A stretch of DNA of 6,132 nt. It comes from Deltaproteobacteria bacterium. Lineage in GTDB: Bacteria > Desulfobacterota > Desulfobacteria > Desulfobacterales > Desulfatibacillaceae. A program made the position numbers and the translations under genes. This document shows positions 5,232 through 6,132 of the stretch, piece after piece. Position 1 is the stretch's first letter. Every line of letters begins with the position of its first letter. The stretch spans positions 1 to 6,132 of the forward strand of contig JAKAGN010000175.1 of the NCBI GenBank assembly GCA_021815525.1. Reading direction: 5' to 3'. Below the pieces are notes generated by a model, which saw nothing but the letters and a program-made list of their open reading frames with translations, had not been told where the DNA came from and did no database searches.

Positions 5232-6132
5232 GTGACAAGGACTCTCGTTATTTCCCAGGGGGCTCTTGGGGACCTTACGCTCTCCTTTCCGGCGCTCCTT
5301 GCGCTCGCGGAGCGGACGGGCCGCGCCCCGGACCTCGTTTGCCGTCCCGAATGGGCCGCGGCTCCCTTACGACTTGGAATCGCCGCGCGCGTCATCTCCA
5401 CCGAAAAATCCATCGTGACGGGCCTCTTTGCCGATCCCCCCACGCCATCCAGCCTCGAATTCCTGCGAGACTACGACGGGATCATCCTTTTTTCCTTCTC
5501 CCGGCTCCTGGAATCCGCCTGCGCCGCCTCGGGCGCTAAGGTGGCCAGGATCGCGCCCCGGCCGGAATCAGGTGCGGCCGTTCACGTGGCGCGCCACCTG
5601 TGGAACGGCCTCGCTACAGCCGGGCTTCTCCCCCCGGCCCCCGGCAAGCTATCGGATTTTCCGGCCCTGGCGCGCAATAAGGTGGAGGAGGAGGCGCGCG
5701 CGGCCAGGCCGGTGCTCCTGCATCCCGGTGCCGGGAGCCTAAGGAAGCGCTGGTTTCTTCCTGGCTTTGTCGAGGTTTTCAAGCGCCTGCGGAAGCGTGG
5801 AATCCCCGCGCGTTTCCTGGCGGGCCCTGCCGAGGAGGACCTTGCGGAGCGCCTTGCGGCCCTGGGGGTTCCGCCGGAGGATATCGCCCTTTCAGGCTCG
5901 GCGGATCAGCTCATGGATTTACTGGAGGATTCGGCGGCCCTTGTCGGGAACGACTCGGGCGTGACGCATCTTGCGGCCTTCATGGGGCTTCCCGCGGTGG
6001 CGCTTTTCGGGCCATCGGACCCCGCGCGCTGGCGGCCCCTGGGCCCGCGCGTGGCGGTCTTGCGGCCCGGCGGGCTTTCCTGCGAGCCCTGCTTCGAGAC
6101 CTTTGGAGAGAACTGCGAAGGTGCGGGCTGCC
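5232..6132 (+). CDS. Glycosyltransferase family 9 (heptosyltransferase-like), 3' end beyond the window
   Basis: GT9 enzymes transfer heptose or related sugars from nucleotide-sugar donors, typically to the lipopolysaccharide inner core on the cytoplasmic face of the inner membrane. The frame from GTG at 5232 stays open to the window end, giving 300 codons. The N-terminal domain begins with ISQGALGDLTLSFPALLAL (7-25), the GT9 glycine loop. The donor-binding half has LLHPGAGSLRKRWF (around H164) and GNDSGVTHLAAFMGLP from residue 239, followed by ALFGPSDPARWRPLG. The end shows SCEPCFETFGENC and then a further Cys, resembling the Cys-rich tail in many GT9 proteins. The region between the two domains is variable. 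The start rests on position 18 nt after the sirtuin stop and on the family N-terminus; the ribosome binding site (GGGGA at 5223-5227) is weak. The exact sugar and acceptor cannot be told. Confidence 0.88.
   Translation, partial: MTRTLVISQGALGDLTLSFPALLALAERTGRAPDLVCRPEWAAAPLRLGIAARVISTEKSIVTGLFADPPTPSSLEFLRDYDGIILFSFSRLLESACAASGAKVARIAPRPESGAAVHVARHLWNGLATAGLLPPAPGKLSDFPALARNKVEEEARAARPVLLHPGAGSLRKRWFLPGFVEVFKRLRKRGIPARFLAGPAEEDLAERLAALGVPPEDIALSGSADQLMDLLEDSAALVGNDSGVTHLAAFMGLPAVALFGPSDPARWRPLGPRVAVLRPGGLSCEPCFETFGENCEGAGC

Noticed and set aside
4601..5539. 312-codon rightward open frame overlapping the sirtuin and GT9 genes
   Set aside because: It is out of frame with two well-supported genes and has an extreme Arg/Pro/His composition.

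Overview
The window is GC-rich, gene-dense bacterial chromosome. It holds one partial gene reading left (thiC) and six genes reading right: a cooC-like ATPase, a prmA-like methyltransferase, an MBL-fold hydrolase, an adenosine-specific kinase family protein, a sirtuin, and a glycosyltransferase family 9 gene cut by the window end. Radical-SAM thiamine synthesis, a CooC-type nickel-insertion ATPase, an adenosine-specific kinase family protein (common in archaea and anaerobes) and an LPS-type heptosyltransferase relative together suggest a Gram-negative strict anaerobe. A Desulfobacterota (sulfate-reducer-like) genome is my best guess. This is inference: no marker gene in the window fixes the taxonomy.

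Layout. Positions 1-982 (minus) encode the first ~327 codons of ThiC. Positions 983-1162 form a divergent control region. It carries a 14-bp bulged inverted repeat (1032-1045 / 1073-1088) with a candidate -35 box in each arm, one serving thiC and one serving the rightward genes. No TPP riboswitch is visible before thiC. Positions 1163-3621 look like one transcription unit: the cooC-like and prmA-like genes overlap by 4 nt, and the MBL-fold gene follows after a 42-nt gap. The adenosine-specific kinase gene (3839-4321) lies between two related palindromic, MITE-like elements (3622-3786 and 4324-4441). Each starts within 2 nt of the preceding stop codon, and both have the same orientation. The sirtuin (4479-5213) and GT9 gene (5232 to the end) are 18 nt apart and probably co-transcribed.

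How the genes may work together. CooC serves CO dehydrogenase / acetyl-CoA synthase maturation, but no CODH gene is in view. PrmA modifies ribosomal protein L11. The sirtuin removes acyl groups from lysines using NAD. GT9 enzymes build lipopolysaccharide core or related glycans. I see no single pathway linking them; apart from the overlapping cooC-prmA pair this looks like ordinary housekeeping and anaerobe-specific genes side by side. The least explained parts are non-coding: the paired palindromic elements and the symmetric divergent promoter region. I found no RNA genes, CRISPR array, complete insertion sequence or new multi-gene system.
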